Assembly (NCBI GenBank): GCA_018857735.1
Contig: JABMCL010002924.1
Span: 186,001 to 250,000 of the forward strand
Direction: 5' to 3'
Length of the DNA stretch: 64,000 nt
Origin: Alviniconcha marisindica
Lineage: Eukaryota; Mollusca; Gastropoda; Provannidae
Below are positions 47,801-51,184 of this stretch, one piece after another. A program made the translations under genes and the position numbers. The notes under the pieces are model-generated. The model ran no database searches, was not told the DNA's origin, and was given only the letters and a program-made list of their open reading frames with translations. Within the stretch, counting starts at the first letter, position 1; each line of letters opens with the position of its first letter.

Positions 47801-48690
47801 ATACTTAACACTAGTATTTAGTAACACTAACAGTAATCAAAACAAAGTTGATTACCAGTGTTCTGAAACAAAGTCTTAAAATGTTAAATTGGTTGAAAAT
47901 GGCCATTTGGCATTTCAATTTGCATGCTTTTCTACTTATAAAGTATAAGTTCTGCAGCACTGCTGTTTTTGTTTTTGTTTTTTTAATTGTCACCTGCAAA
48001 ATGGTACAAATTGTCACATTCAGCACAAATACATTTTCATTTTGATCATTTTCTTTGCAGCAAACAATCCATAAAAAGAAGAAGAAAATTAATAAGCAGA
48101 AGCTGCTTGGAGATCATTGCAAATCACTGAAGCAGTGAAGGTGATAAGACTGAGACAGTGAGAATATAATGATTAAGATTGAGAATGAGATCTATTGAAT
48201 CATGAGAGAGAGAGAGAGGGGGGGGGGGGGGGGGGGGGAGAGGGAGAGAGAACTTGAACTCTAAACTTTATTTTCCAAGGGTGTAGTTTAGGTTCATTTA
48301 GACCCAACAACTGGTCCTTGCTAACTACTGATTAAATGAAAAATGATGAAAAAAGAAAAAGAAAAAAAGATTAACTTTACAAGGGGTTAAACAATATACA
48401 AACAAGTAAAATATAAATAATAGTAATAGTAATAAACATACAGGAGCAGCAAAATCATTGAAAATACTTTGAAAATGACAATGAATAAATAAGATGTATA
48501 CATATATATATAATACAGAGAGAGCAATGCAGCAATGGTGTTGACGTATCTTGCAAAATTTGTTTGTAAATCACGAAGACAAAATGGGTCAGTGTACGGG
48601 GGAAAAGAGAGAGAGAGTCCATACCAGGTGAATCAGATCTTCATACAACTCTGCCTGATACAGTTGGCGTATGTGATCGTATAAAGTCAT
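9829..48690 (-). CDS. ANAPC7: ANAPC7, anaphase-promoting complex subunit 7 (16 coding exons)
   Basis: APC7 is a TPR scaffold subunit of the nuclear APC/C ubiquitin ligase, which drives mitotic exit by targeting cyclin B and securin. Coding exons: 48690-48625, 47275-47135, 42887-42816, 41585-41502, 40361-40246, 39446-39333, 37728-37641, 35913-35818, 34732-34644, 31657-31528, 30120-29979, 28041-27941, 15032-14988, 13370-13258, 11215-11099, 9994-9829. They sum to 1680 nt, 559 residues plus stop, close to the vertebrate size. Every junction is GT-AG and phases agree. Recognisable family stretches are LPQKYQCLVYYGNAYY (about 44-59), PPEVEVKYRLYQCHMKL (96-112), SALTSYKEVLR (about 150-160), VEPWVCMGYYSLNS (about 302-315), ALLLKGTALQ (about 341-350) and the final TPRs from about 429 to 505, before an acidic tail. 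The start ATG matches the family N-terminus. No lesion was seen. The C-terminal 15 residues are the least certain part. Confidence 0.93.
10062..10978. repeat. 50-bp minisatellite in ANAPC7 intron 15
   Basis: About 18 units built from ACCTCCCACTCAGAACAACT, then TGTGGCTACTGCTATACCAT and CTCTACCTTG. Several late units lack the first 13 bp and are 37 bp long. The minus strand of each unit carries a weak donor-like AAG/GTAGAG. The array fills most of the 1.1-kb last intron. Confidence 0.95.
11099..11215 (-). CDS. ANAPC7: ANAPC7 exon 15
   Basis: Follows TTTACAG; donor GTTTGT. Encodes residues 466-505, including LRQALQTQNDARLHEQLGD and ALDHYHIAL, a TPR that matches the family LRNALANQSDCVLHRILGD segment. 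Confidence 0.93.
11216..13257 (-). other. ANAPC7 intron 14
   Basis: GT-AG intron (donor GTTAGT after a split Leu codon). Apart from the 42-bp array at 12050-12910 it holds nothing that I recognise. Open frames at 11591-12083 are lysine-rich with no homology seen. Confidence 0.8.
12050..12910. repeat. 42-bp minisatellite carrying copies of the exon 14 acceptor region
   Basis: About 20 units. On the plus strand each contains GGCCTGGCAAATAGTCAGCA followed by CATACCC. The exon 14 intron/exon border (plus strand, about 13366-13392) reads GGCCTGGCAAATAATCGGCA then CATATCC, 24 of 27 identical. On the gene strand each unit therefore carries TTTGCCAG/GCC plus GAGG/GTATGT. Because 42 is a multiple of three, a 287-codon false ORF runs through the array. 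Confidence 0.93.
13258..13370 (-). CDS. ANAPC7: ANAPC7 exon 14
   Basis: Follows TTTGCCAG; donor GTTAGT leaves a phase-2 end. Reads AKPYLEKAMKLDPTYLDAVY then IMADIYAQEHDHERGIT (429-465), a canonical TPR. Confidence 0.95.
13371..14987 (-). other. ANAPC7 intron 13
   Basis: The half next to exon 13 is the 44-bp donor array at 14270-14987. The rest (13400-14270) is AT-rich with a C run near 14197-14215 and no recognised element. Confidence 0.75.
14270..14987. repeat. 44-bp minisatellite carrying copies of the exon 13 donor
   Basis: About 16 units with GGCTGATGCCACACCTGCTG, then CTGTCTTACCTG and TTCATGGTCACT. On the ANAPC7 strand each unit carries CAG/GTAAGACAGCAGCAGG. The genuine exon 13 donor (AAAG/GTAAGACTGCAGCAAG) is in phase with the array and is effectively its first unit. 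About eleven units keep a perfect CAG/GTAAGA; others read CATGTAAGA. Confidence 0.93.
14988..15032 (-). CDS. ANAPC7: ANAPC7 exon 13 (45 nt)
   Basis: Follows AATGTTGCAG; donor GTAAGA. Encodes LLASVLAKSPTTVAK (414-428), which aligns without gaps to the vertebrate LLATVCLEDPVTQEK. Both ends are phase 0, so skipping would remove 15 residues in frame. Confidence 0.88.
15890..16125. repeat. Dispersed repeat R3, copy 2
   Basis: Carries the same ordered blocks as 5165-5420, and runs directly into R1 copy 2. The two families may be parts of one composite element. Confidence 0.6.
16127..16372 (+). repeat. SINE-like repeat R1, copy 2
   Basis: TAGCTGCTCAACAAGAGCCA at the start, GAGATTCCAGACAGGAGGGA internally, then CCTGGCCTCCCTTCAGGGCA. 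Closely related to 9455-9700. Confidence 0.8.
16740..19779 (-). pseudogene. Decayed spliced DDE-type transposon gene (CDNCSGQNKN family)
   Basis: A multi-exon remnant. Exon 1 (19779-19260, start ATG at 19779) has an acidic middle and ends DMTK at GTAAGA. Exon 2 (18972-18801) reads DELDFLIMGVFSANM, a stop, later GLVCRDTFCFLTG. Exon 3 (from 18272) reads IRNKRLRNLMNHFKTEG, two stops, then MYQFIKNYAKDH and LPGRIPGFKRDDILLLP. Further down come TFRKLWSALLPFVVVA, MTNLCWICQHNN, KCGIFGVC, IDLHCDNCSGQNKN and GHTNFAPDWCFGLLKWKF. These blocks recur in an invertebrate transposon family whose DDE-like domain I believe is catalogued as DUF7869 (from memory). In-frame stops and a frameshift after GVC show that it is inactive. 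Confidence 0.65.
21930..22235 (+). pseudogene. L1-clade LINE ORF2 C-terminal fragment
   Basis: The frame reads NFWQNKCGIRVEKEHW, then ETRWRLLQWKTLHNIYPTSI and LLNKMGI, the pattern of the region after RT in L1-like ORF2 proteins. The following cysteine-containing block is degenerate. No RT motif remains. Confidence 0.6.
22259..22764 (+). mobile_element. SAP-domain MITE, copy 1 (506 bp, TA target site)
   Basis: Flanked by TA at 22257-22258 and 22765-22766. Ends are TTGGGCGATTCAG and its near-reverse complement CTGAATTGCCCAA. An ATG at about 22357 opens MEGGDSEFVNFTLPTLKAFL; read across copies, this continues as a SAP-like module (LKAFLEA...SGN...LVARAIG). Relatives: 51668-52169, 62630-63048 (inverted) and a partial one at 37800-37964. 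Confidence 0.8.
23340..24401 (-). pseudogene. LINE ORF2 part 2: reverse transcriptase
   Basis: Continues the same frame after the TGA. Contains GVPQGSVLGPVLFTLY (RT motif B), EYADDTEI (catalytic YADD intact), KTEMMLVGS, VTYLGVHLD, and the C-terminal SRLDYCNATFAGV, NNAAWLILKKLKCDHVTPLL and APTVWNLLPADLR, then a stop. The RT core is complete apart from the single nonsense codon that separates it from part 1. Confidence 0.85.
24402..25796 (-). pseudogene. LINE ORF2 part 1: endonuclease and start of RT
   Basis: Reads VLYFNSQSCRQKASDIHEMI and ILLMTETWLY (endonuclease N-terminus), LVLLGDFNFHYYD (catalytic GDFN), AHRCGHTLDWAV and MPGLSDHRSLL (SDH motif), then RT-like RQSVYRKCHSTETAVL and LALLDLTAAFDTHDRAILLR (RT motif A). 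Between about 25340 and 25190 the protein is out of family register while another frame reads GGVAFIVQDAF, so two compensating indels are likely. The frame ends at one TGA near 24404. Confidence 0.8.
25795..26105. repeat. 69-bp tandem repeats at the LINE 5' end
   Basis: About four and a half units containing GCTGACTCTGATCATGGCAG and GGTGATCAAGCGGTGAGGCC. Periods are 69, 69 and 68 bp. A multiple of three keeps a 23-residue repeat open on the minus strand. The position directly upstream of the LINE frame suggests promoter monomers of the element. Confidence 0.85.
26318..26385. repeat. 29-bp duplication
   Basis: CACCACCAGGTAGTCCAGTC followed by CATGACGCA appears twice in direct succession. Confidence 0.8.
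26680..27092. repeat. CA-rich microsatellite blocks
   Basis: Two interrupted CA tracts (26680-26790 and 26980-27092), each followed by similar text (GAATGATTTCACTG and GAATGACTGCACTG, then CATGTCAAA-type sequence). This suggests a duplicated repeat of about 300 bp. Confidence 0.75.
27590..27930 (-). repeat. LINE 3' fragment interrupted by another insertion
   Basis: TGAGTTTTCAGAGCAGACCT and GGAAGTGGCAGAGCAGTCCG resemble the non-coding strand of LINE C-terminal regions here. Between them is a tail-like AATAAAGTAATTTTGAATTG segment typical of an inserted 3' end. The block stops about 10 bp before exon 12. Confidence 0.45.
27941..28041 (-). CDS. ANAPC7: ANAPC7 exon 12
   Basis: Follows CTGACCCAG; donor GTAAGC. 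Completes a Gly codon, then reads LVDCYVASHRLRDAVTLATR and AFSHLGCSARTST (381-413), aligned to the vertebrate LIECYLASNSIREAMVMANN and VYKTLGANAQTLT. Confidence 0.92.
28191..28813. mobile_element. MITE with compound terminal repeats
   Basis: The left end TTAAAGCCCATTCTTAACTG and the right end (reverse complement TTTAAGCCTGTTCTTAATTG) are inverted repeats, and both continue as GGGC(A/G)AATGTTT. A second similar block lies inside each end. The flanks contain TTAA. No coding capacity. It sits about 150 bp upstream of exon 12 in the direction of ANAPC7 transcription. Confidence 0.6.
28814..29300. other. Intron 11 DNA, nothing recognised
   Basis: AT-rich sequence with no gene or clear repeat. Confidence 0.4.
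29545..29784 (-). other. Unassigned open frame in a GC-richer block
   Basis: A 79-codon frame containing VENPHTPLPEVMKGSKGSRL, then QGKSWMGQAEDSVLQVCHL and TELRQTKEWER. The block 29300-29890 is richer in GC than its surroundings. It has the look of a transposon-derived segment, but I cannot name the family. Confidence 0.25.
29931..29962. repeat. Poly-C/poly-G junction at the start of intron 11
   Basis: A run of about 14 C is followed directly by about 8 G, 17 nt inside the intron from the exon 11 donor. The C run pairs with the G run. Confidence 0.9.
29979..30120 (-). CDS. ANAPC7: ANAPC7 exon 11
   Basis: Follows TTTGACAG; donor G/GTACAG. Reads AYSINSRCTQALLLKGTALQ, then ELNRMQDALLHFHEAVTRAP and HRFETYQ (333-379), a TPR aligned to vertebrate VQALLLKGAALRNMGRVQEA. 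Confidence 0.95.
30586..30632. repeat. CA microsatellite in intron 10
   Basis: About 24 uninterrupted AC units. Confidence 0.95.
31158..31261. repeat. Perfect inverted repeat (50-bp arms, 4-nt loop)
   Basis: Positions 31158-31207 pair perfectly with 31212-31261. The loop at 31208-31211 is GATT. The flanking bases do not pair. It lies in ANAPC7 intron 10, and a transcript would fold into a 50-bp duplex. Confidence 0.93.
31528..31657 (-). CDS. ANAPC7: ANAPC7 exon 10
   Basis: Follows GTGAACAG; donor GTCAGT. Completes a Thr codon, then LSQQLMEVSEQAVEPWVCMG, YYSLNSINKHNERLVRTVYC and AQK (290-332), matching family HAEPWVVSGCHSFYSKRYSRAL. Confidence 0.93.
31800..31950 (+). repeat. Dispersed repeat R2 ending in poly-C
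   Basis: ATGATGATGCACTACCATAC, then GATTACAAAAGGTTGACAGT and GTGATTCCAATATACTCCC, followed by a run of about 23 C. Related copies at 38860-38990 and 51550-51657; the last ends in poly-G. Confidence 0.7.
32540..33643 (+). pseudogene. CR1/L2-like LINE 3' fragment
   Basis: Reads ISLHWLPIKQRIEYKLATLA, then RYFDGTLPPYLSHCLSSYTP and HRSLQSSSDKLLFVPRINLK, then slips frame before the family APSVWNSLP block. The 3' part has expanded G and GT/GC tracts (32967-33200, 33457-33479). It ends with TATAGCGCTGTATAAGAGTC and an (ATT)n tail at about 33630-33643. Confidence 0.78.
32967..33200. repeat. Poly-G and GT/GC alternating tract
   Basis: About 17 G, then a long GT-rich tract with CGCACGTGCGCGCGTG near 33170-33186, an alternating purine-pyrimidine stretch. 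Confidence 0.85.
33650..34640. other. Intron 9 DNA, nothing recognised
   Basis: No coding homology. Contains a CA tract near 34237-34253 and A-rich stretches. Confidence 0.4.
34644..34732 (-). CDS. ANAPC7: ANAPC7 exon 9
   Basis: Follows GTTGCCAG; donor GTAAGT. Reads IRALDPLHMHNMDLYAFLLS and RDKRTKDLQ (260-288), matching family AQMLDPYLIKGMDVYGYLLA. Confidence 0.93.
35112..35370. repeat. 33-bp minisatellite in ANAPC7 intron 8
   Basis: About eight units of GTGTACACACTGACCAGCAG followed by CACTCCAATGAGA. Thirty-three is a multiple of three, so false 11-residue repeat frames open on both strands. Confidence 0.95.
35391..35428. repeat. GT microsatellite
   Basis: About 17 GT units next to the 33-bp array, then GCATGC-interrupted repeats. 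Confidence 0.9.
35818..35913 (-). CDS. ANAPC7: ANAPC7 exon 8
   Basis: Follows TGTTACAG; donor GTAGTC. Reads GGLRDNIYIQDGLAESLFMS and GHYSQAAISFQR (228-259), matching family LLRDNVDLLGSLADLYFRAG. Confidence 0.93.
35976..36659. mobile_element. piggyBac-like MITE (684 bp)
   Basis: The ends are CCCACTTGGCCCCAGAC and its exact reverse complement, 17 bp. Flanks are TTGA (35972-35975) and TTAA (36660-36663), consistent with a TTAA duplication carrying one substitution. A CCC start and TTAA target are piggyBac traits. Internal frames of 60-85 codons show no transposase motif, so it is non-autonomous. It inserted just upstream of exon 8. Confidence 0.7.
37238..37282. repeat. LINE-like 3' tail remnant
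   Basis: TCAAGTCAGGTCAACATACT then TTAATCATCCCTCACAGGG recurs near 28412-28456. Preceding text (GTTCCACGGCACTGGGCCAG) resembles the non-coding strand of LINE C-termini. Confidence 0.45.
37641..37728 (-). CDS. ANAPC7: ANAPC7 exon 7
   Basis: Follows GTTTCCAG; donor GTAAGT. Completes the split Trp codon, then FMGIIRAYAFMSTKDYTSAV and TAFKSLELK (199-227), matching family LSVWIKAYAFVHTGDNSRAI. Confidence 0.95.
37800..37964 (-). mobile_element. SAP-domain MITE, partial copy
   Basis: Has the conserved end ...CAAGGGAATTAACAACCCCG then CCTGAACCGCCAAA in reverse orientation to 22259-22764. It retains only about 165 bp. Confidence 0.75.
38080..38850. other. Intron 6 DNA, nothing recognised
   Basis: Overlapping short frames on both strands with no recognisable protein. 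Confidence 0.35.
38860..38990 (+). repeat. Dispersed repeat R2, copy 2
   Basis: CATGATGATGCATCACCATA and TCAAGTTGGGTTACAAAGGA, then TCAGAAAGTATCTTCTGGAC. It runs into R1 copy 3, as R2 does at 51550. Confidence 0.65.
39061..39240 (+). repeat. SINE-like repeat R1, copy 3
   Basis: ACCATCAGCAGAAAAATTAC and ACAGCCCTGAGATTGCAGAC match the R1 core. The 5' end is missing. Confidence 0.75.
39333..39446 (-). CDS. ANAPC7: ANAPC7 exon 6
   Basis: Follows TTTCCACAG; donor TG/GTCAGT. Completes an Arg codon and reads EHPLALVAVQELLSLGMRGT, then DIMSVVMTAVPHFSTCE (161-197), aligned to vertebrate CPLALDAILGLLSLSVKGAE. Length 114 nt, so skipping is frame-neutral. This donor gives exact alignment spacing to exon 7. 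Confidence 0.9.
39455..39526. repeat. CA microsatellite at the exon 6 acceptor
   Basis: About 36 AC units, read as TG on the ANAPC7 strand. The tract ends six nucleotides before the acceptor AG, so the TG tract and TTTCC form the whole polypyrimidine region. Confidence 0.95.
39540..40245. other. Intron 5 DNA, nothing recognised
   Basis: A short duplicated block, CAGGACCAACCACATTT, occurs near 39966 and 40072. No gene. Confidence 0.4.
40246..40361 (-). CDS. ANAPC7: ANAPC7 exon 5
   Basis: Follows TGTGTTGCAG; donor AG/GTACTT. Reads LESVSSKQRTGKINLALARL and YQQEGRDRSALTSYKEVL (122-159), matching family SRQRTPKINMMLANLYKKAG. Confidence 0.95.
40425..40745. repeat. 31-bp minisatellite, left arm of an inverted pair
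   Basis: About ten units of CTGTCAACACACCTCATTAC with CAGCACAGACC. The 3' units are more diverged. It pairs in inverted orientation with 40860-41190. Confidence 0.92.
40860..41190. repeat. 49-bp minisatellite, right arm of an inverted pair
   Basis: About seven units with GGTGATGAGGTGTGTTGACA, GGGTCTGTGTTGGTGGTG and TATGGGTGAGA. The core is the reverse complement of the 40425-40745 unit, with an added TGGTGGTGTATGGGTGAGAG block. Confidence 0.92.
41502..41585 (-). CDS. ANAPC7: ANAPC7 exon 4
   Basis: Follows TTTTTTCAG; donor GTAATG. Reads EIPPEVEVKYRLYQCHMKLK and ENADALQV (94-121), matching family LPSEIEVKYKMAECYTMLKQ. Confidence 0.94.
41811..41861. repeat. CA/CG microsatellite
   Basis: AC repeats interrupted by CACGCACGCATGCGCGCACA, an alternating purine-pyrimidine tract. 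Confidence 0.9.
42816..42887 (-). CDS. ANAPC7: ANAPC7 exon 3
   Basis: Follows TTCTCTTTTCAG-type tract; donor GTAAGT. Reads RIFKKSLLLRKAINKAKGKC and GNST (70-93). Similarity is weaker than for neighbours, as expected for the variable linker after the first TPR, but phases at both ends fit. Confidence 0.8.
43697..43960 (+). repeat. tRNA-derived SINE
   Basis: A box TAGTGTAGTGG at 43707-43717 fits TRGYNNARNNG exactly. B box GGTTTTAATCC at 43751-43761 has two changes from GGTTCGANTCC. Spacing of about 33 nt suits a tRNA-like Pol III promoter. No folded tRNA with an anticodon arm is preserved, so this is a SINE head and not a tRNA gene. Confidence 0.6.
44247..46231. mobile_element. DNA transposon remnant with long terminal inverted repeats
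   Basis: The left end at 44247-44281 and right end at 46198-46231 are inverted copies of an AT stretch followed by GGGTTCTTCTTCAGTGCTGG and TCCTA. The 2-kb interior holds a short coding remnant near 45228-45402 and otherwise AT-rich DNA with a duplicated GACATGGTGTGCTTGC block (about 44790 and 44860). The superfamily is not identified. Confidence 0.7.
45228..45402 (+). pseudogene. C-terminal coding remnant inside the TIR element
   Basis: Preceded by TTAAATCTAG, an acceptor-like site. Reads VLDYKTSSGEVQIKFLRENQ, then SSFSFPATDDIPWVPADQLA and KLSHYRPVSNAAGFFTE, then TAA overlapping an AATAAA. The pattern resembles C-termini of transposon-linked proteins I have seen in aquatic invertebrates. 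I cannot name the family. It may be the last exon of the autonomous parent element. Confidence 0.4.
46240..47134. other. Intron 2 DNA, nothing recognised
   Basis: AT-rich, no gene or clear repeat. Confidence 0.4.
47135..47275 (-). CDS. ANAPC7: ANAPC7 exon 2
   Basis: Follows GTTTTCAG; wait-free donor GTATGT directly after GCTGTT. Reads FSLASSMSESNESDSSTEPL, then MTLPQKYQCLVYYGNAYYQQ and GEYRKAV (23-69), matching family SPPQKYQLLVYHADSLFHDK. Confidence 0.95.
48218..48238. repeat. Poly-G run within a GA tract
   Basis: About 21 G, flanked by GA repeats on both sides. Confidence 0.9.
48625..48690 (-). CDS. ANAPC7: ANAPC7 exon 1 (start codon)
   Basis: ATG at 48690 opens MTLYDHIRQLYQAELYEDLI then HL, followed by donor GTATGG. 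The N-terminus resembles the vertebrate MNVIDHVRDMAAAGLHSNVR. Phase 0 end fits exon 2. Confidence 0.9.
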
Positions 48691-48765
48691 TGCTCTTCTT
48701 TGCACTCAAACTGATCGAATTCTCGTTGAATCCACTGCGTTTGAAGACTGTACGCTGAAGATTCT

Positions 48766-48838
48766 ACTTCCGATTTAAATCAACCTATTTTCAGTTCTAT
48801 GACATGATTGGTCTAACCAGAGATTGGACCACCAATCA
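48766..48838. promoter_or_regulatory. Candidate promoter motifs between ANAPC7 and PTRH2
   Basis: On the ANAPC7 strand an ETS-like CGGAAGT lies at 48772-48766, and CCAAT boxes at about 48812-48807 and 48827-48822. A CCAATCA on the plus strand is at 48832-48838. They lie 75-150 bp upstream of the ANAPC7 ATG. No TATA box is evident. A YY1-like CGCCATTTTGGG lies further out, at about 49029-49040. Confidence 0.4.
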
Positions 48839-49254
48839 CACATTTGATACGTTTTGTGAAAGGAAGTACAAGTTTAGCGAGTGGATGAGAGCGAAATTTG
48901 TGTGTGTTGAGTTTTGGTCATTAATTACTGTCTTTTTCTTGATTACATTTCACTTTCAAGATAGTCATTGTTTACTTTACCTGAGCAATTTCCATCGAGG
49001 GAGTCGAAAATTTCTGGGACATTTTAAACGCCATTTTGGGTCAAAGGAAACCCCGCCACGGTAGCGTGGCGACAGTAGGAACTATATATATATATGTATA
49101 TATATATTTTATTTTATTTTTTAATTTTAAAATCTAAAATCACGGTACGGTGGCAGCACCTCGGTTCAAATCTGCTTCGGCTCTCCTTTCCCTTCAAAAG
49201 TTGTGGTCTGTGGACACTGTCTTCTGACTTTGTCCCTCACAATTATATGAGGCA

Positions 49255-49467
49255 ATGTCCACTTTTAGCCCCGTCGGCTCACTGTCCTCAAATTGTATGA
49301 GAATGTGTGTGTGTGGACGGAATGAACCTGAAGTATGTACTACGCTGGCATATCCACATATCAGTTCATTCCGTACTATGCCAGTGCTATACACACAAAC
49401 GCACGCACACACGCATCTTCAAACCATTCGAGGATAGCGAACCGACGGGGCTAAAAGTGGATACTGC
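49255..49467. mobile_element. Short MITE with about 38-bp inverted ends
   Basis: The left end GTCCACTTTTAGCCCCGTCG pairs with the right end CGACGGGGCTAAAAGTGGAT, and the similarity continues inward with substitutions. Internal text contains a smaller inverted repeat around GGAATGAAC. It lies between the two divergent genes. Confidence 0.75.
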
Positions 49468-49916
49468 CAATTAGCGCACAAACTTGCCAAAATAACGGAG
49501 CTCACTAAAAAGTATAAGTCTGTCTGTGCATGAGAAAGTTGTAACGTTAGGTAAATTTGCCATTCACAGAGAGTTTGAGTAGATTGGAACATCATATGTG
49601 GCATCATTTTCCGAAGATGAACTCCAGCAGATGATGTCAGCAAACCCAGTTCTCATCTGTAGTGGGATTTGGTAACTAGATGAAGTCTTTGGGTGCCTCT
49701 ATTTAGACACCACCAGAAAATTACGTCATGAACCAGACCACTATTCAATTTTGGATGAGCGGAACCATGATTATAAAAAAATGTGCTGTCATCACAGTAC
49801 TGTGACTATTGAATCTCGTGCTAGGAACACGGTACCATGAATATAGTCACTCCGATATCAAAAGCATTCAAACATCAAACATGCATGTTTCATATCTAGC
49901 AAATGAAGTAAGTTGT

Positions 49917-49960
49917 AATAATAATAATAAGATAATCAGAGACTCATAGCACTTTACAAC
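49917..49960 (-). repeat. LINE 3' tail remnant
   Basis: (AATAAT)n followed by CATAGCACTTTACAAC, the same arrangement as the LINE tail at 23024-23105. Confidence 0.5.
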
Positions 49961-50159
49961 CTAAAGAAAAACATACAATGTGCAGACGCCCATAATTATG
50001 CAAATCAATGGTATACAAATCATGAAAATTAACATTTTCATACAAAGCATGGCAAAAACAAAATGTGAGTTTCAACAGTCATATGTATGCCTTTCAGTAT
50101 GCACATGCTCCTTTGACATCGGAACTAGTTTTCAAGCAACAATGTTCACCTTTCCTCAG

Positions 50160-50260
50160 TAAGAATGCTCATCCTGGAATGTCCTCCCGGAAAGCATCCA
50201 TTCAGTGATTCAAACCTTTGCTGAAAACCCATTTCTTTATCTAAGCATGATAGTTGATGC
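50160..50260 (+). pseudogene. LINE ORF2 C-terminal fragment
   Basis: Reads SWNVLPESIHSVIQTFAENP and FLYLS, a decayed version of the VWNSLPxSLR...FKxxLKTHLF ending of the CR1/L2-like ORF2. Confidence 0.5.
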
Positions 50261-50538
50261 GATTGTGGACGTGTGCTTATGCTGCTGTGTGTGTGTGTGT
50301 GTGTTAAGTTGACATTGCCATAATTACTCTGTGTGTGTATGTAGCTGCACTTATGGGAAGGGGTGGGTGGGAAGGGGCTGTTTGTACTTTATTGGTATGA
50401 GTGTCCTTTGGTAGTTCTTAGGTTGTGAAAGCTTACATGTATGCCCTGTGTGCATCAGGCACTGTGAACATGCAAGGCCGTTTTGTGTGAAATTTTTGTA
50501 TGTGACATACATGTATAAAATGTTTCCACTGTTGCGCC

Positions 50539-50769
50539 TCAGGCACACTTGAAGTCATGAGAGAAGTTGTCAGTCACCCTGACACACTCTTCCTGCCTGA
50601 TGGCACGGATCTTCTGGGTGATGGCCACTTTCAGTTCAGCAATGGATTGAGGACGATTCTCATACACGTGGTCCTTCAAGAACGTCAGTTTCAAGTGTGT
50701 CTGAGGCGCAATGGCAGTCATTTGGAACATGTGCTCTAATAAATGTATCCTTTGAGCTAGAGACCTCAA
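50539..50769 (-). pseudogene. Mariner/IS630-type transposase C-terminal fragment
   Basis: Reads LTFLKDHVYENRPQSIAELK, then VAITQKIRAIRQEECVRV and TDNF. This is the region after the last catalytic aspartate in mariner/IS630-type DDE transposases (pattern LKxxVYxxxPxxLxELK). The catalytic segment itself is absent. Confidence 0.6.
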
Positions 50770-50951
50770 ATCTTCAGTTTTTTAATTGTTATCATATCAG
50801 CTTCCAGGAAATGTAATCTTTTGGGGAGTTACTTGTCTGAGTAATAAATTATTATCTTGTTAATGGGTTCCATCTATTTTGAGACACCCTGTTTAAAGAA
50901 GTAAATAACTTAAGTTGCACAGCTGCTGCTAAACAAAGTTGTTGCATTGCA

Positions 50952-51046
50952 GGTCACATCAAAAGTTAGGGAAGAGCGGCACATCAACAGTTGGGGACAA
51001 ACTGATACAACTCACAGTCAATCGTGAGCTGGTCTTTGTTGGCAAA
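50952..51046 (+). other. PTRH2: PTRH2 probable 5' UTR segment after a splice acceptor
   Basis: GTTGCATTGCAG ends at 50951 and may be the acceptor of this exon. The frame stays open to the ATG, but no upstream ATG-bearing exon is evident, so an upstream non-coding exon is the simplest reading. Confidence 0.4.
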
Positions 51047-51184
51047 ATGGGAATGCTGGAGCTTGACCGAGCCACTCTGATGATATCTACCACCCTCAGT
51101 ATTGGGCTGGGCATTGCAATTGGTTGGGCACTGCGGGGACGTACCAGTGCAGCAAAGGTTCTCAAAAAGGCCTTTTGGGAAGAT
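51047..51184 (+). CDS. PTRH2: PTRH2 exon 1 (membrane anchor)
   Basis: ATG at 51047 in AAAATGG context; donor GTAAGC after GAAGAT. Reads MGMLELDRATLMISTTLSIG, LGIAIGWALRGRTSAAKVLK and KAFWED. A second ATG two codons on is possible. Confidence 0.9.

Noticed and set aside
48804..49064. 86-codon plus-strand frame upstream of PTRH2
   Set aside because: No similarity to PTRH2 or any family I know, and it lies in the likely promoter region.
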